Assembly (NCBI RefSeq): GCF_043290135.1
Contig: NC_134700.1
Coordinates: 237,554,088 to 237,618,087, forward strand
Source: Rhipicephalus microplus
Lineage: Eukaryota; Arthropoda; Arachnida; Ixodida; Ixodidae
Direction of reading: 5' to 3'
DNA length: 64,000 bases
Position numbers and translations under genes: made by a program. Position 1 is the first letter of the stretch. Every line of letters starts with the position of its first letter. Positions 13,701 through 22,700 of this stretch are shown in pieces. The notes under the pieces were generated by a model. That model saw only the letters and a program-made list of their open reading frames with translations. It was not told the origin of the DNA and searched no databases.

Positions 13701-16700
13701 ACTAATGCTTCGGAAGAAATTTATCATGTGCATGGCACTACGCAAGGTCGACAAATTACGCTATGTCTTATGACGCAGGAAAGCACAGTAAAACAGTATA
13801 TAAAATGTCACGTTGTGTCTCTTGACATGGTAAATATTTGATTGAGAATTAATCGCTCATTAATTGACACGCGCAAAGAACACAATAACATACCAGCCGC
13901 GCATTCGTTTCAGATGTGCGTCTTCCATAGAGGCATTAGCGAAGCTTGTTATAGTAGTCACGTAAGAAACTAATTCAAAAACAATATTTTCATGCCCTTA
14001 TAATCTCATTACCATTGGCTCTGCTTTTTTTTGAAGTATAGCTTTTACGACGTAAATTAAACGTGGGCTAACTAGTACGTAGCGGCTTGCTACGTGCTAG
14101 TTCACGCTCTGACAGACCAAAATAATGTTTTTTTTTTTCATTATATACCAAGTCTGGTTACATCATATCTAATTGCCACGCATACTTTTCTTGCATTCCA
14201 CAGAAAGAGGACCAACCGGAATACGAGGCTAACATCTACATGTACCTATACTTCGTGTTCTTCATTATCTTCGGCTCCTTCTTCACCTTGAATCTATTCA
14301 TCGGTGTTATTATCGACAATTTCAATGAACAAAAGAAGAAGGTGGGTACGAACTTAATATGGTCGACTTGCCAGTTTTGTCTCTTTAATACGCATTCGTA
14401 CTACAGTTTTGCATTTATTTTTTTCTACCCTTGTAGTTACAGCCTATATCGGTGTTAGCGCGTGCAGTCATCTTTCTCTTAAACTATTCGTGTTTTTTTA
14501 ACCACATGTGGCACTCGAACCATTTTATTGACCTGAATTACTGCAAAAGACGGTCATCACTGGCGCTGGAAATCAAAATGCATGACTGAGTAACAAGCTT
14601 TCGGCTGTCAGAACTTTACTTGATTACTGAAGCTGAGGTTTCGACGTGACATATGGAGCCCCAGTAATTTCTTGAGACACGTTCGCTTGAAAGGTGTTTT
14701 GAAGGTAGCACCTTTTTCGAGTTGAGCACTGTCAAACTTGCGGTAAAAATGCTTTTTTTTTTTTTTACAGCGAAAGCTGTTATGAGATCACAAGGGTCGT
14801 GTTGGGTGCTGTAATTGTCTGCCACCGCCAGTGTCCGTAACCACTATAACACGAAATGAGAAAGAAAACCTAGCAAATAAAATTACCAAGCGCACGGCGA
14901 GATTCAAACCAGTGTCCCCAGTATGTCAGTCTACCATTCTACCACAGAGCGACGCTGGGGCTTGAAACTTCGTTTCGAACTTACCTTAAGCAGGCTCTAC
15001 GTCGGGACAGGAATCCCGAACTATGAATAATAAAGCGTTTTACAACAGTGGGTCGTCCAATGGTCCGACACATTACAAAAGCTTGTTCTTGATCACCTAT
15101 TAACTGTGGCGCATACCCACGTCAGGCATAGTCATCGTCGTTAGCCACTGCATAAAAATTTGCACGATATTTCTTGCGAGTATGTAGCGGATACCACGCT
15201 TCTCAGAAGAACGACGAAGGATGGCATAGGGAATGCTCCCCTACAACACAAAAATTACGATTTATGGCGTAGTGGGTAACCCTGCAAGTGTGCGTGTATT
15301 AGTTGCCCAGATAGTGTGAGGGCTCTGAAAGGCGCCTCTTTTTGCTTTCGCTGTGACTGTGCCGCACATTCCGCGCAGGCCCGGAGTTTTTTTTTTTTAT
15401 ATATACAACTAACGTTCATGCCTTTAGCTTTATTGTGTGTGCTATTTCTGTTGTCGTTATGATGCACGTCATGTAAAAACAGGATGTGAACATCGCATTC
15501 ACGACTATGCACTACAATAATCCCAACTCGCGAAACGTTTCTTCTTTACCCTGTGTTTCAGGCTGGAGGATCATTAGAAATGTTCATGACGGAAGACCAA
15601 AAGAAATACTATAACGCCATGAAGAAAATGGGATCCAAAAAGCCAGCCAAGGCAATTCCAAGACCCCGGGTAAATTCACGCTGCCACTTTTTTTCATTTT
15701 GTTGCCCAAATTTTGAAATTATGGGGTGAGATATAATCACTTTTATTCATTTACATCAGAGTTGTTGTGGTTGACATTGGCCGTGTGCTGTAGATAGCAA
15801 ACTATCTTCATCATAAACTGCCGCGTGCTCAGTCACCGCCCAAGCACCGCCAAAGCTGAATCCCAACGGTCCGTCTGCCTCCTTCAATTATTGGTTGCGT
15901 CTGGGCAGAAATCCTAATCGGTGTTTCTCGCCCGTGCGTTTCTTCGTTAAATTTTAGTGAACCAGTGGGGGTTGAGTAGTGAGATTGGTTTAGTTTTAGC
16001 GGCACAAACGTTCTATACGAGTTTTACGGCAGAGCTGTTGTGGTTGAGGTTGGCAGTGTGTCATAGATAAACAATAATTATCGTCCAAGCCAAGCCAGGA
16101 CCAGGTATACTTGCCCATCAGCTCTGCCTTGACCCATCCTTGCACGGCCTAATACAAGCTGTGCAGATACATTCCCGTCAACGCTTTTATTTTGTTTGTC
16201 TGCGTGGTTTGTATAGGGCAATATGCTCGTTTACTGGTTATATATATACTCGCACGTTTTTGCATGAGTGATAAGTTAACTACAATTTTAGAGTTCCATC
16301 CTTATCTGGTATGTATGACAGGTATAAACGTGAAGGACATATTGACTGATATGTGGGGTTTAACGTCCCAAAACCACCATATGATTTTGAGAGACGCCGT
16401 AGTGGAGGGCTCCGAAAATTTCGACCAACTGGGGTTTTTTAACGTGCCCCCAAATCTGAGCACACGGGTCTACAACATTTCCTCCTCCAACGGAAATGCA
16501 GCCGCCGCAACCGGGATTTGATCCCGCGACCTGCGGGTCAGCAGCCGAGTATCTTAGCCACTAGACCAGCGTGGCGGGGCAACGTGAAGGACATAAAACG
16601 CACCAAAAGAATGAGAAATAATATAACTGTCAGGAAGACTTGCATGCTCACATGAAAGCAAACAAATTGCAATGCAGAATAAGTACCAGGTCGTCTTTTT

Positions 16701-19700
16701 CAAGAACGATTAAACAACGTAAACCCCGCTTTGTATTATACCATTCTTTTCTTCGTTACCTGTACGTGTGTGGTGCCTCTGACTTGGAGCTTCAACTTTA
16801 CCCTTTAATTCTATATACTTGAGCAATCGGGTATGAAATGCACAAAATTGCTTAAGCCATCTATTAGCCGTCTACAAAAGAGGGTAGTTAGGGTCATAAT
16901 AAACTCATACAGGATAAATGATGCAAAACAACTTTTTTCACATGTGCGTACACTAACACGTGTCTGTGCCCACGTCTTGAGTGTTGTTAATATAGTGCAC
17001 AGAATTTTAAAACATGATGACTCAATCCTATTGGCACCTTTACATTACCTGGGTGCTGTATAAGAGCTGCAGCAAACAATTGCTTCAATTTACCGCTTGC
17101 CAGAAAAGCCTACTGCTGAAGGCCCGTAGAATTTCACGCCACTCTTATTTGATATGCCATACCAACTGGTGTGAAAGAGGCGAACGATTTTTCTGTGGAC
17201 ATGAAGCGCTTTATGTATAGTATTTAAATGTTAAGCCAAGTGGCTATTTTTCCTGCTGTTATTTCCTGTCTAATTGAATGACGCATTCTTGTTTTAATGT
17301 TTGCATCTAATTTGATTTCCCTTGCCGCTGTTGTAACCGCTTGCGCAGTTATGTAGGCATGTCACACAATCAGTCCCGCTAGTAGCCAGCTAGGCTATGG
17401 GACCAAGTAAGTGTTTGTAAACTTTCATGTTATGTGCATTTCGAAGTTCTAATAAAAAACAGCGTGAAACTTACTATATCGCTCTGCTGCATGTGCAGAC
17501 AAGATTTAAGCGCCTCTGAGCATAAAACATCAGTTCGTCCAGGTCTCTGAGCTACACCCAAATACAAAAAAAAACCTACGGTTCACTTGTTCTAAGCCAG
17601 GTTCCTTGGCGAATTGTCTCTATCACCGCTTTCTGCTGTCTGATGTATGCCCTCAAAAGCTATATAGTACAGAAAGGCGAGTCACATCGGATCAGTTTTC
17701 TGTACATAATTAATTAGCATAGAGCCTACGACAACTCCAATTATTATTATTTTTTCTTATTACAGTTCAAACTTCAAGCAATGGTCTTCGACCTGACTAC
17801 AAACAAAATGTTTGACATGGCGATCATGATATTTATTGTCCTCAACATGACAGTTATGGCACTCGACCACTATAAGCAGTCCAGGCTGTTCGAGTCCATC
17901 CTAGAACGGCTCAACATCTTCTTCATCGCTGTCTTCACAGCCGAATGCCTGCTCAAAATATTCGCCCTGCGCTGGCACTACTTTCGAGAGCCATGGAACA
18001 TGTTCGACTTCGTAGTTGTGATATTATCTATTCTAGGTAAGAGACCATAGCATTGCAGCTTCTATAATAAAACAAGTTGTTCTTTGTATAAAGTGGATCT
18101 GTGTGTAAAAGTGTGATTACAGTGTACAGTGCTATATATGCTTAATCTTCGATGGCCGTTTTGACCATGATTGTCATCTAACTGGTCTTTCACGGATGAT
18201 GCCCAGCACTCCAGGCTGGTGAAAGTAACTGTCTCTATGAAAATATCTCGTGTACCCAAGGTGAATAAAGCAGCACAAAGAACTAGCTTATTTTTATGGT
18301 AGCCAGATATCATTAGCCCAATGCCACGTACCGTTACTGTCTTGCTAAAGTAAGGATGACAGCTGTGTGATTTACGCCTGGAATACTTCAAAAAAAAAAC
18401 TTATAAGCACGCGTCACATTATTTCAGAAACAAAAAAGCAATAGTTTCATTGACATCCAATCCTAAAGAATAGACCTGTTCTTAGGGACGATAAGGAACT
18501 GTTTTTCAGCTTCCCACAGATAGTACAGCAGCTTGAGCACATGAGAATAAAGCGTAAACCACAGCCCAATTCACCACTCTTCGGCAGTGTTTGGTATTGA
18601 TGTCTTGCTCAGCTATATACCTACTCAGAGCCATAACTACGAGCAATTCTCGCGCAGGTACGGTGCTAAAGGACCTGATCGCGGCCTACTTCGTGTCGCC
18701 CACGCTTCTCCGTGTGGTGCGTGTCGTGAAAGTGGGCCGCGTGCTTCGGCTGGTGAAGGGCGCGCGGGGCATCCGGACCCTGCTGTTCGCCCTGGCCATG
18801 TCATTGCCGGCACTGTTCAACATCTGCCTGCTCCTGTTCCTTGTGATGTTCATCTACGCAATCTTCGGCATGTCTTTCTTCATGCACGTCAAGCACCGCT
18901 ACGGCGTCGACGAGAACTTCAACTTCGAGACGTTCGGCCAGTCGATGATCCTGCTATTTCAAATGTGCACGTCCGCCGGCTGGGACGGTGTGTTGGCCGC
19001 TATCATGGACGAGCACGACTGCAACCGGCCCACCGACGAATCCGAGGGCAACTGCGGCAAGCGGGGCATCGCGGTCGCCTACCTCGTCTCGTACCTCATC
19101 ATCAGCTTCCTCGTCATCATAAACATGTATATCGCCGTCATCCTCGAGAACTACAGCCAGGCCACCGAGGACGTGCAGGAGGGCCTGACCGACGACGACT
19201 ACGACATGTACTACGAGATCTGGCAGCAGTTCGACCCGAAGGGCACCCAGTACGTGGCCTATTCCAACCTGACCAACTTCGTGAACGCGCTGGAGGAGCC
19301 TCTGCAGATCCCAAAGCCCAACAAGTACAAGCTGATCGCCCTGGACATACCCATCTGCAAGGACGACATGGTGTACTGCGTCGACATCTTGGACGCCCTG
19401 ACGCGGGACTTCTTCGCCCGCAAGGGGCACGCCATCGAGGAGCCGCCCGAGATTACCGAGACCGTGATACACATAGACCGGCCGGGCTACGAGCCGGTCA
19501 GTTCGACGCTATGGCGCCAGCGCGAGGAGTACTGCGCCCGCGTCATCCAGCGGGCCTGGCGCCGATACAAGGGCGGCGGTGGTGTCGGCGGGGACGACGC
19601 CGCCTCCGACGGAGGGGACCCTCCGACGGCGGCCACCGCCCAGCAGCAGACGGCCATCGTAGTGGACAGCGACGGCCACGTGACACGCAACGGACACCGT

Positions 19701-19754
19701 GTGGTGCTGCACTCGCGTTCGCCCAGCGTCGCCAGCCGCTCGACGGATGTGTGA
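1946..19754 (+). CDS. para: Voltage-gated sodium channel alpha subunit (para/Vgsc), 3' part, from domain III S3-S4 to stop; exons listed separately
   Basis: Eight exons on the plus strand translate to the second half of an arthropod para-type sodium channel, the plasma-membrane pore that carries action potentials and is the target of pyrethroids and DDT. Visible in order are DIII S3-S4 (two alternative exons), DIII S5 and pore, the lysine of the DEKA selectivity filter (ATFKGW), DIII S6, the MFM inactivation gate, DIV S1 to S6 with the filter alanine (TSAGWDG), an EF-hand-like acidic C-terminal region, an IQ-like motif and a terminal STDV. All introns start GT and end AG, and all phases agree (0 everywhere except phase 1 between 18036 and 18658). 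The 5' exons (domains I, II and early III) lie outside the window. The family assignment rests on near identity to insect para in the membrane segments and is very secure; only alternative exons that I failed to see could change it. Confidence 0.97.
2069..4136. other. Intron between the two alternative Vgsc exons
   Basis: 2068 bp without a recognisable exon. It includes a 19-bp tandem repeat (2266-2320) and a CpG-richer block at about 2560-2945 with no gene-like reading that I recognise. The last 180 bp before the 4137 acceptor are G+C-rich. No extra copy of the S4 coding sequence was found between the two alternatives. Confidence 0.7.
2266..2320. repeat. 19-bp tandem repeat, about three copies
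   Basis: The unit atgactaattaagtctaga is repeated twice exactly, and a third time with changes and a shortened end. It lies 198 bp downstream of the k-like exon donor. The AT-rich unit could be polymorphic in length. Confidence 0.9.
4137..4259 (+). CDS. para: Vgsc alternative exon, domain III S3-S4, l-like version
   Basis: 41 codons, phase 0 at both ends, acceptor cgccag and donor gtgagt. It reads [19 protein letters not shown] and then the same S4 as the exon at 1946, ending [27 protein letters not shown] is close to the insect l exon. Both versions join in frame to the exon at 10612 ([14 protein letters not shown]). Using both would duplicate S4, which supports mutually exclusive splicing. 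The nucleotide sequence around the acceptor is much richer in G+C than that of the neighbouring intron. Confidence 0.94.
4689..4737. repeat. TC dinucleotide microsatellite
   Basis: An uninterrupted run of about 24 TC units in the intron after the l-like exon. The apparent poly-Leu/Ser reading across it is an artefact of the repeat. Confidence 0.97.
7851..8090 (+). mobile_element. Ruka tRNA-derived SINE, copy 1, with 11-bp target duplication
   Basis: The 240-bp element begins gccccgccgcggtgg and has a tRNA-like head with an A-box region (tggtctagtggctaagg, about 7863-7879) and a canonical B box (ggttcgattcc, about 7908-7918). The head can pair gccgcgg with ctgcggc as an acceptor stem. The body (gtaggcccgtgtactcagat) and a tail of CAAT repeats follow. 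The direct repeat taggatatgtt flanks it at 7840-7850 and 8091-8101. The family matches the Ruka SINE described from ixodid ticks. SINEs of this type are transcribed by RNA polymerase III and moved by LINE enzymes. This copy is the best preserved of three in the window. Confidence 0.93.
8749..8871. mobile_element. Fold-back retroposon, short copy, with 11-bp target duplication
   Basis: A 123-bp unit: a head containing cagcttgggctagttggta, a 34-bp arm (8778-8811, starting atgacgatagttatagcgcg), a 27-nt loop and a perfect inverted copy of the arm (8839-8872). The direct repeat tttcttaagac lies at 8738-8748 and 8872-8882, the length expected from LINE-type insertion rather than a cut-and-paste transposon. 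A longer relative lies at 41144-41876. The head resembles a tRNA A box (tgggctagttgg), but no B box was found. I do not know a name for the family. Confidence 0.8.
10494..10517. repeat. TTG trinucleotide repeat
   Basis: About eight TTG units about 95 bp upstream of the acceptor of the exon at 10612. It may be length-polymorphic. It could act as a weak pyrimidine-rich element, but the actual polypyrimidine tract is nearer the acceptor. Confidence 0.9.
10612..10875 (+). CDS. para: Vgsc exon, domain III S5 and pore loop
   Basis: 88 codons, phase 0/0, acceptor ctgtag, donor gtcagt. It begins [20 protein letters not shown] and contains S5 ([20 protein letters not shown]), the extracellular turret with cysteines at the usual sodium-channel spacing and two N-x-T/S sites (NSTH, NFTW), and the first pore helix ending ALFQV. 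The filter lysine follows on the next exon. A plus-strand start codon is not expected, because this is an internal exon. Confidence 0.96.
10876..13132. other. Vgsc intron with a dispersed repeat
   Basis: 2257 bp without an exon. The part at about 11590-12270 belongs to a repeat also present at 31130-31775 (separate entry). The rest is AT-rich with nothing recognisable. Confidence 0.65.
11590..12270. repeat. Dispersed repeat, copy A of a family also at 31130-31775
   Basis: Two blocks match the second copy in the same order and orientation: the block around 11630-11720 (cattggttgtg, gtgaccgaaaaatc) and the block around 12180-12270 (gtgcactaag, cgctatcgcgttcaactc, agggtccccc). Between them the copies have diverged or differ by indels. 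No coding capacity was seen. Ends are uncertain. Confidence 0.65.
13133..13189 (+). CDS. para: Vgsc 57-bp exon, domain III selectivity filter
   Basis: Nineteen codons, acceptor acatag, donor gtaagt, phase 0/0: [25 protein letters not shown] carries the K of the DEKA ring that makes the pore sodium-selective. It is too short to appear as an obvious open frame, but joins the previous exon (ALFQV) and the next ([17 protein letters not shown]) exactly as in insect para. A short exon between introns of about 2.3 and 1.0 kb holds the residue on which ion selectivity depends. Confidence 0.95.
13190..14203. other. Vgsc intron (1.0 kb)
   Basis: AT-rich sequence with no recognisable feature other than the donor and acceptor. 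The T-rich tract before the acceptor at 14204 is interrupted by a short open reading frame without similarity that I recognise. Confidence 0.7.
14204..14341 (+). CDS. para: Vgsc exon, domain III S6
   Basis: 46 codons, phase 0/0, acceptor ccacag, donor gtgggt. It reads [17 protein letters not shown], then the S6 helix [20 protein letters not shown] and [12 protein letters not shown]6 is the pyrethroid-contact helix in which a Phe-to-Ile change is known from resistant cattle ticks; every phenylalanine of the [11 protein letters not shown] run is present here, so this haplotype has the susceptible-type sequence at that site. Confidence 0.96.
14342..15561. other. Vgsc intron (1.2 kb) with a tRNA-like repeat
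   Basis: It carries a minus-strand tRNA-like repeat at about 14740-15040 (separate entry). A T run at 15390-15400 and a short unassigned flank follow. No exon was recognised. Confidence 0.65.
14740..15040 (-). repeat. tRNA-like dispersed repeat, minus strand
   Basis: The reverse complement reads gctctgtggtagaatgg (A-box-like) and, about 30 nt later, ggtttgaatctc (degenerate B box), the spacing of a tRNA-derived SINE head. A similarly placed pair occurs in the repeat at 31290-31375 (B box ttcgatacccac on the minus strand). The family is distinct from Ruka by sequence. Ends are approximate and no target duplication was found. Confidence 0.5.
15562..15669 (+). CDS. para: Vgsc exon, DIII-DIV linker with fast-inactivation gate
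   Basis: 36 codons, phase 0/0, acceptor tttcag, donor gtaaat. It encodes [20 protein letters not shown] and then the basic [16 protein letters not shown] stretch. MFM is the arthropod form of the vertebrate IFM inactivation particle, and [13 protein letters not shown] is the conserved docking and phosphorylation region. The exon corresponds to the intracellular loop only. Confidence 0.95.
16342..16580 (-). mobile_element. Ruka SINE, copy 2, with 15-bp target duplication
   Basis: The reverse complement is a full Ruka: gccccgccacgctggtctag head, B box in the variant form gggatcaaatccc, body with gtaatgttgtagac-like and ggttttgggacgttaaacc segments, and a short tail at the left edge. The perfect direct repeat aacgtgaaggacata flanks it at 16327-16341 and 16581-16595. 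It lies antisense to the sodium channel gene and opposite to copy 1, 8.5 kb upstream. The altered B box is shared with copy 3 at 41887. Confidence 0.93.
16790..17460 (+). mobile_element. CR1-like LINE 3' fragment, decayed
   Basis: The conceptual reading [20 protein letters not shown] and the following [10 protein letters not shown] correspond in order to the end of the reverse-transcriptase ORF in CR1/L2-type LINEs; compare NITKLENVQKKAVRFIFNSF in the LINE at 34860-37853. Downstream, HSYLICHTN and [11 protein letters not shown] look like remnants of the C-terminal end in another frame. Several stops and shifts are present. The 3' limit near the aataaaaaa at 17450 is a guess. Confidence 0.55.
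17766..18036 (+). CDS. para: Vgsc exon, domain IV S1-S3
   Basis: 271 bp, acceptor ttacag, donor gtaaga, entering in phase 0 and leaving after one base. It reads [20 protein letters not shown] and continues through S1 ([19 protein letters not shown]), S2 with the acidic [13 protein letters not shown] motif, and the start of S3 ([11 protein letters not shown]). The split glycine is completed by the first two bases of the exon at 18658. Together the two exons are 1368 bp, a multiple of three. Confidence 0.96.
18037..18657. other. Last Vgsc intron (0.6 kb)
   Basis: No recognisable feature. The phase-1 junction across it rebuilds a glycine (SILG then TVLKD). The open frame running into the exon from 18587 is intron sequence, because the acceptor and the conserved protein start at 18658. 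Confidence 0.75.
18658..19754 (+). CDS. para: Vgsc last coding exon, domain IV S4-S6 and cytoplasmic C-terminus
   Basis: 1097 bp, acceptor cgcag, stop TGA at 19752-19754. It encodes [20 protein letters not shown], the DIV S4 ([19 protein letters not shown]), S5, the pore with TSAGWDG (filter alanine), S6 ([20 protein letters not shown]), the calcium-sensing-like [20 protein letters not shown] region and an IQ-like motif in [13 protein letters not shown]. After the IQ motif comes a Gly/Asp/Ala-rich tail unlike insect para, ending SRSTDV, a class I PDZ-ligand pattern. The exon is strikingly rich in G and C at third codon positions compared with the flanking introns, which produces long spurious open frames on both strands. 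Confidence 0.97.
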
Positions 19755-22700
19755 CAAGAGTAGAAGCCTGCCCGTCTGCATTCCGCGGGCGAGCAGGAGT
19801 CCCTCAACCCGCCGCTCTTATCTCTCTAGCGTTGTTTAACTCAAGGGACTCAAGTTTACAATTAACTCCAATTGCTACGTACCCTCGACGCAGAAGCACC
19901 CCTTTCGCTCCCTTTCTCTCTTCCTTCGGCGCACTTTACTGCAACAGGTCGCGTTGTGAGTGAGTGTGTCTTTCTCTCCACTGCATCCGGCCAACGTCGA
20001 AGAGAAAAAGCACCGTAGCTTTGGAACTGCCACTTCTGCAATGCAGGAAAAAAAATGCTTGCTGCGATTTTGAATTTTAAGACGATGATGAAGAAGAGGA
20101 ATATATATATAAATATATAAATATAAATAATATATATTATACATATATGTGTGGTGTAAAGAAAGAAACGCTAGTTGCACCTGGAGGTGACCGGTGACCC
20201 TCTCTATAGCGAGCAAAAAAAACGCTGCACTCGCCAACAATGTATGCACACAAGGACCACGACGTGGGGCTGCTCTTGCAGCCAGCCCGCGCCGGGACTC
20301 GGCCTCTCGCCGAGAGGACTGCTGCTGCTGACGCCGCTGCCGCCGCCGCCGCCGCCACCGCCGCGATTTTTCTCTCTTCCAAGAAAACAATGAAAGATTG
20401 AAACGCCGCTGCACGACGTTGCACACCTGATGATGATGCGGCCTCCTTACCGCCGCCGTCACCGGCCCCTTCGGGACTGCCTACCAGTGCGCGAGTGTGC
20501 TCACTCACCGCCAGATGGGGCTGCCTGATGCGGACCCGGTACCGTCGCCGGCTGCGGCAAAGCCTGCTTGGACCTTACGCGCACGCTCCGAAAAAAAAAA
20601 AAGAATCGGGGGAGGCCTCCCGTCGCGGGAAATGCTCCTCTCCGGGTTTCAAGGAAATGCGTACAATGCTCAGCACAACAAAGTTTGCTTTTTTGCCGTT
20701 TAACACTCTACATAACACATAGTCTACTTAATACAAGCTGATACTTTGACCGAGAGAGGAAGCTTTAAAAAAAAATAGAGAGAGAGCAAGGAGACCCGCC
20801 GCGAGCTCCCGCCGACGTCCGGGCCCACAGGCGCCGCTAGCGTGCGCTCAAGAAAAAAAAAAAAAAAGGCATGTGTACATAAGGTGTATATCTGCAAGAA
20901 AGGCTTGCTCCAGAAGCCGTTCACAAACAGATTTTATTTCCTATGTGCCTTTATGGGTTAATACCTGCTTTTCATTGACTGCATCAGCTTTCAACCATGC
21001 AACGAGTGTCCTGGTTTCTCTCTCTCTCGTTTTTTCGTCCCGTTGCCGCGTCCTGCAAAGTTGTTAGTCAAGTGTTGTCGAGTTTTTTCATCGGGACGTC
21101 GTCGAAGGTGACTCCAGGAGCGTGCATGCAAAGCAAAAGCCGCCGGCCAAGCTGCCCTCTTGCGTTGATTTTCCTCTCCCGTCCCCCACAATGCACGAGT
21201 AAGCCTACACCATGACCTTCCTTCCTGCCTCGCCATTCCTTAAGCCTGCGCCTGCTTCGGAGACAGGGGATGCACTCGCCCTCGCACGCCTTTGCCTGAG
21301 GATAGCGACAATGATCTAAGCCTGGGGAGCCGCGTGTTAGGTGAGACGGAACTAGCGTCACTTCCTTGTTTCAGCAGTGCTACGAGCACTATTTATCGGT
21401 CGGCGAGGGGGAGGACGGGCCTAGTTCCACAGAGTCCAGGAGTATACGTGCCGCAAAGCCTTGTCCAGCGACACAGATGACTACGCGCTGAACCCTAATA
21501 GTCATATTTTTCTTCCTCTTCTTTTTTTTTTCTTTTCAGCGAAGGAGCCGCGCCGCGACCGCCGTGAACTCCCGTTCACGTATATACCCCGTCTCGACGA
21601 AGCGTAACAAATGAACGAAAAGAGAAATATATCTTAGCCCTGTCGAAGCAAAGGACCAATACTCTACTTAACGTCCATTGGCGCTAGACTTCGGTATAGG
21701 CCGTCGCCGCCAACTCGGCCCAGGAACATAAATGGTCGAGCGTCCTCCCTCTCCCGAACGTGTAAGAGTTACCGCCATCCAACGGGTCGCCCGTCATTCG
21801 CGTGCAGCGCCTTACGATCAGTTTTTTGACGCCACCATCGCGAGCAGCTCTATAGGCGTCGCCGTCGATAAGTAAATCATTAATGACACACTATGTACCA
21901 CAGCTGCTGGCCTTCCCCGTGGCCCCGGGCTTAGAACAGAATAACTGAGGTGTCGCCTGTAGCCGCGCTGACAAAACGAAAGTTCCCTCGCTCGGTCTTC
22001 GTGCATCCCCAGGCAGCAGCGTACGGAGCTGTGACCGCGGCTCGTTTGCCGTGTAGACGCCAAGAGCTCAGTTACGCTTCCATGACTCCGTGCCCGTCGC
22101 CCATGCGCTCGCTCCACCTCGACGAATCGTGCGTCTTTCTCGGGCAAAAGCTCAAAACACGTAAGCAAATAACTTTCCGTTCGTTCGTCTTTCGCGTCAT
22201 CGCACAAAAAACACGCTTCGTGTCTGCACGCATCCGTGAAACAGGCACGCCCGCTCAGAATGCGCTTCGAACGAGCCAGTGCCATCCGCGACATTATTTC
22301 AATGCAGCACATCTACGCCGCAAAAAAGCTAAATAAAAAAAATTTAACATGACGGTCGTTAACTTTTCTCTCGCTTCACTTATCCCAATTTCCGAACTTT
22401 TCTTCCCGATCGCCCTACACCACCAGCGTAATCGCAGCCTTTTTCTAGGTCAGATGAAATCTGTGTACAATAGGGCACACATATAGTAATTACAGGTCAA
22501 GCCCACTTAATGATGCACACTTCAATGCCTATCGATATGTTACCCGCGGTTAATTGAATTTGTGCACCGTCTCCTTGTACAATGGCATGCCATCAGCGCC
22601 TCAGCCAAGTGCTTAAAATTTGCATTCGTAGTTTTCGCTTTTGTTTGCGCTGGTTCTATCACATACATATTATACACTACAAATATACGATCTACGCTTC

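Larger units (their letters stand above)
15670..17765. other. Vgsc intron (2.1 kb) with Ruka and a CR1-like fragment
   Basis: It contains the minus-strand Ruka at 16342-16580 and a decayed plus-strand CR1-like LINE end at about 16790-17460, both listed. The first 650 bp and the last 300 bp hold nothing I recognise. Confidence 0.7.

Noticed and set aside
18954..19472. A 172-codon minus-strand frame opposite the last sodium channel exon
   Set aside because: Open only because of strong third-position G+C in the sense exon; the reading is Val/Leu/Asp/Gly-rich without a recognisable domain.
18587..19963. A 458-codon plus-strand frame overlapping the last sodium channel exon
   Set aside because: It is the +2 shadow of the G+C-rich coding exon; its Arg/Gly/His-rich reading has no family pattern, whereas the other frame is unmistakably DIV S4-S6.
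19875..20462. A 195-codon minus-strand frame just after the sodium channel stop
   Set aside because: Runs through GCC/CGG and AT low-complexity repeats; composition explains it entirely.
21818..22312. A 164-codon minus-strand frame
   Set aside because: Overlaps a plus frame of 128 codons, has no domain that I recognise and no splice context; most likely 3' UTR sequence.
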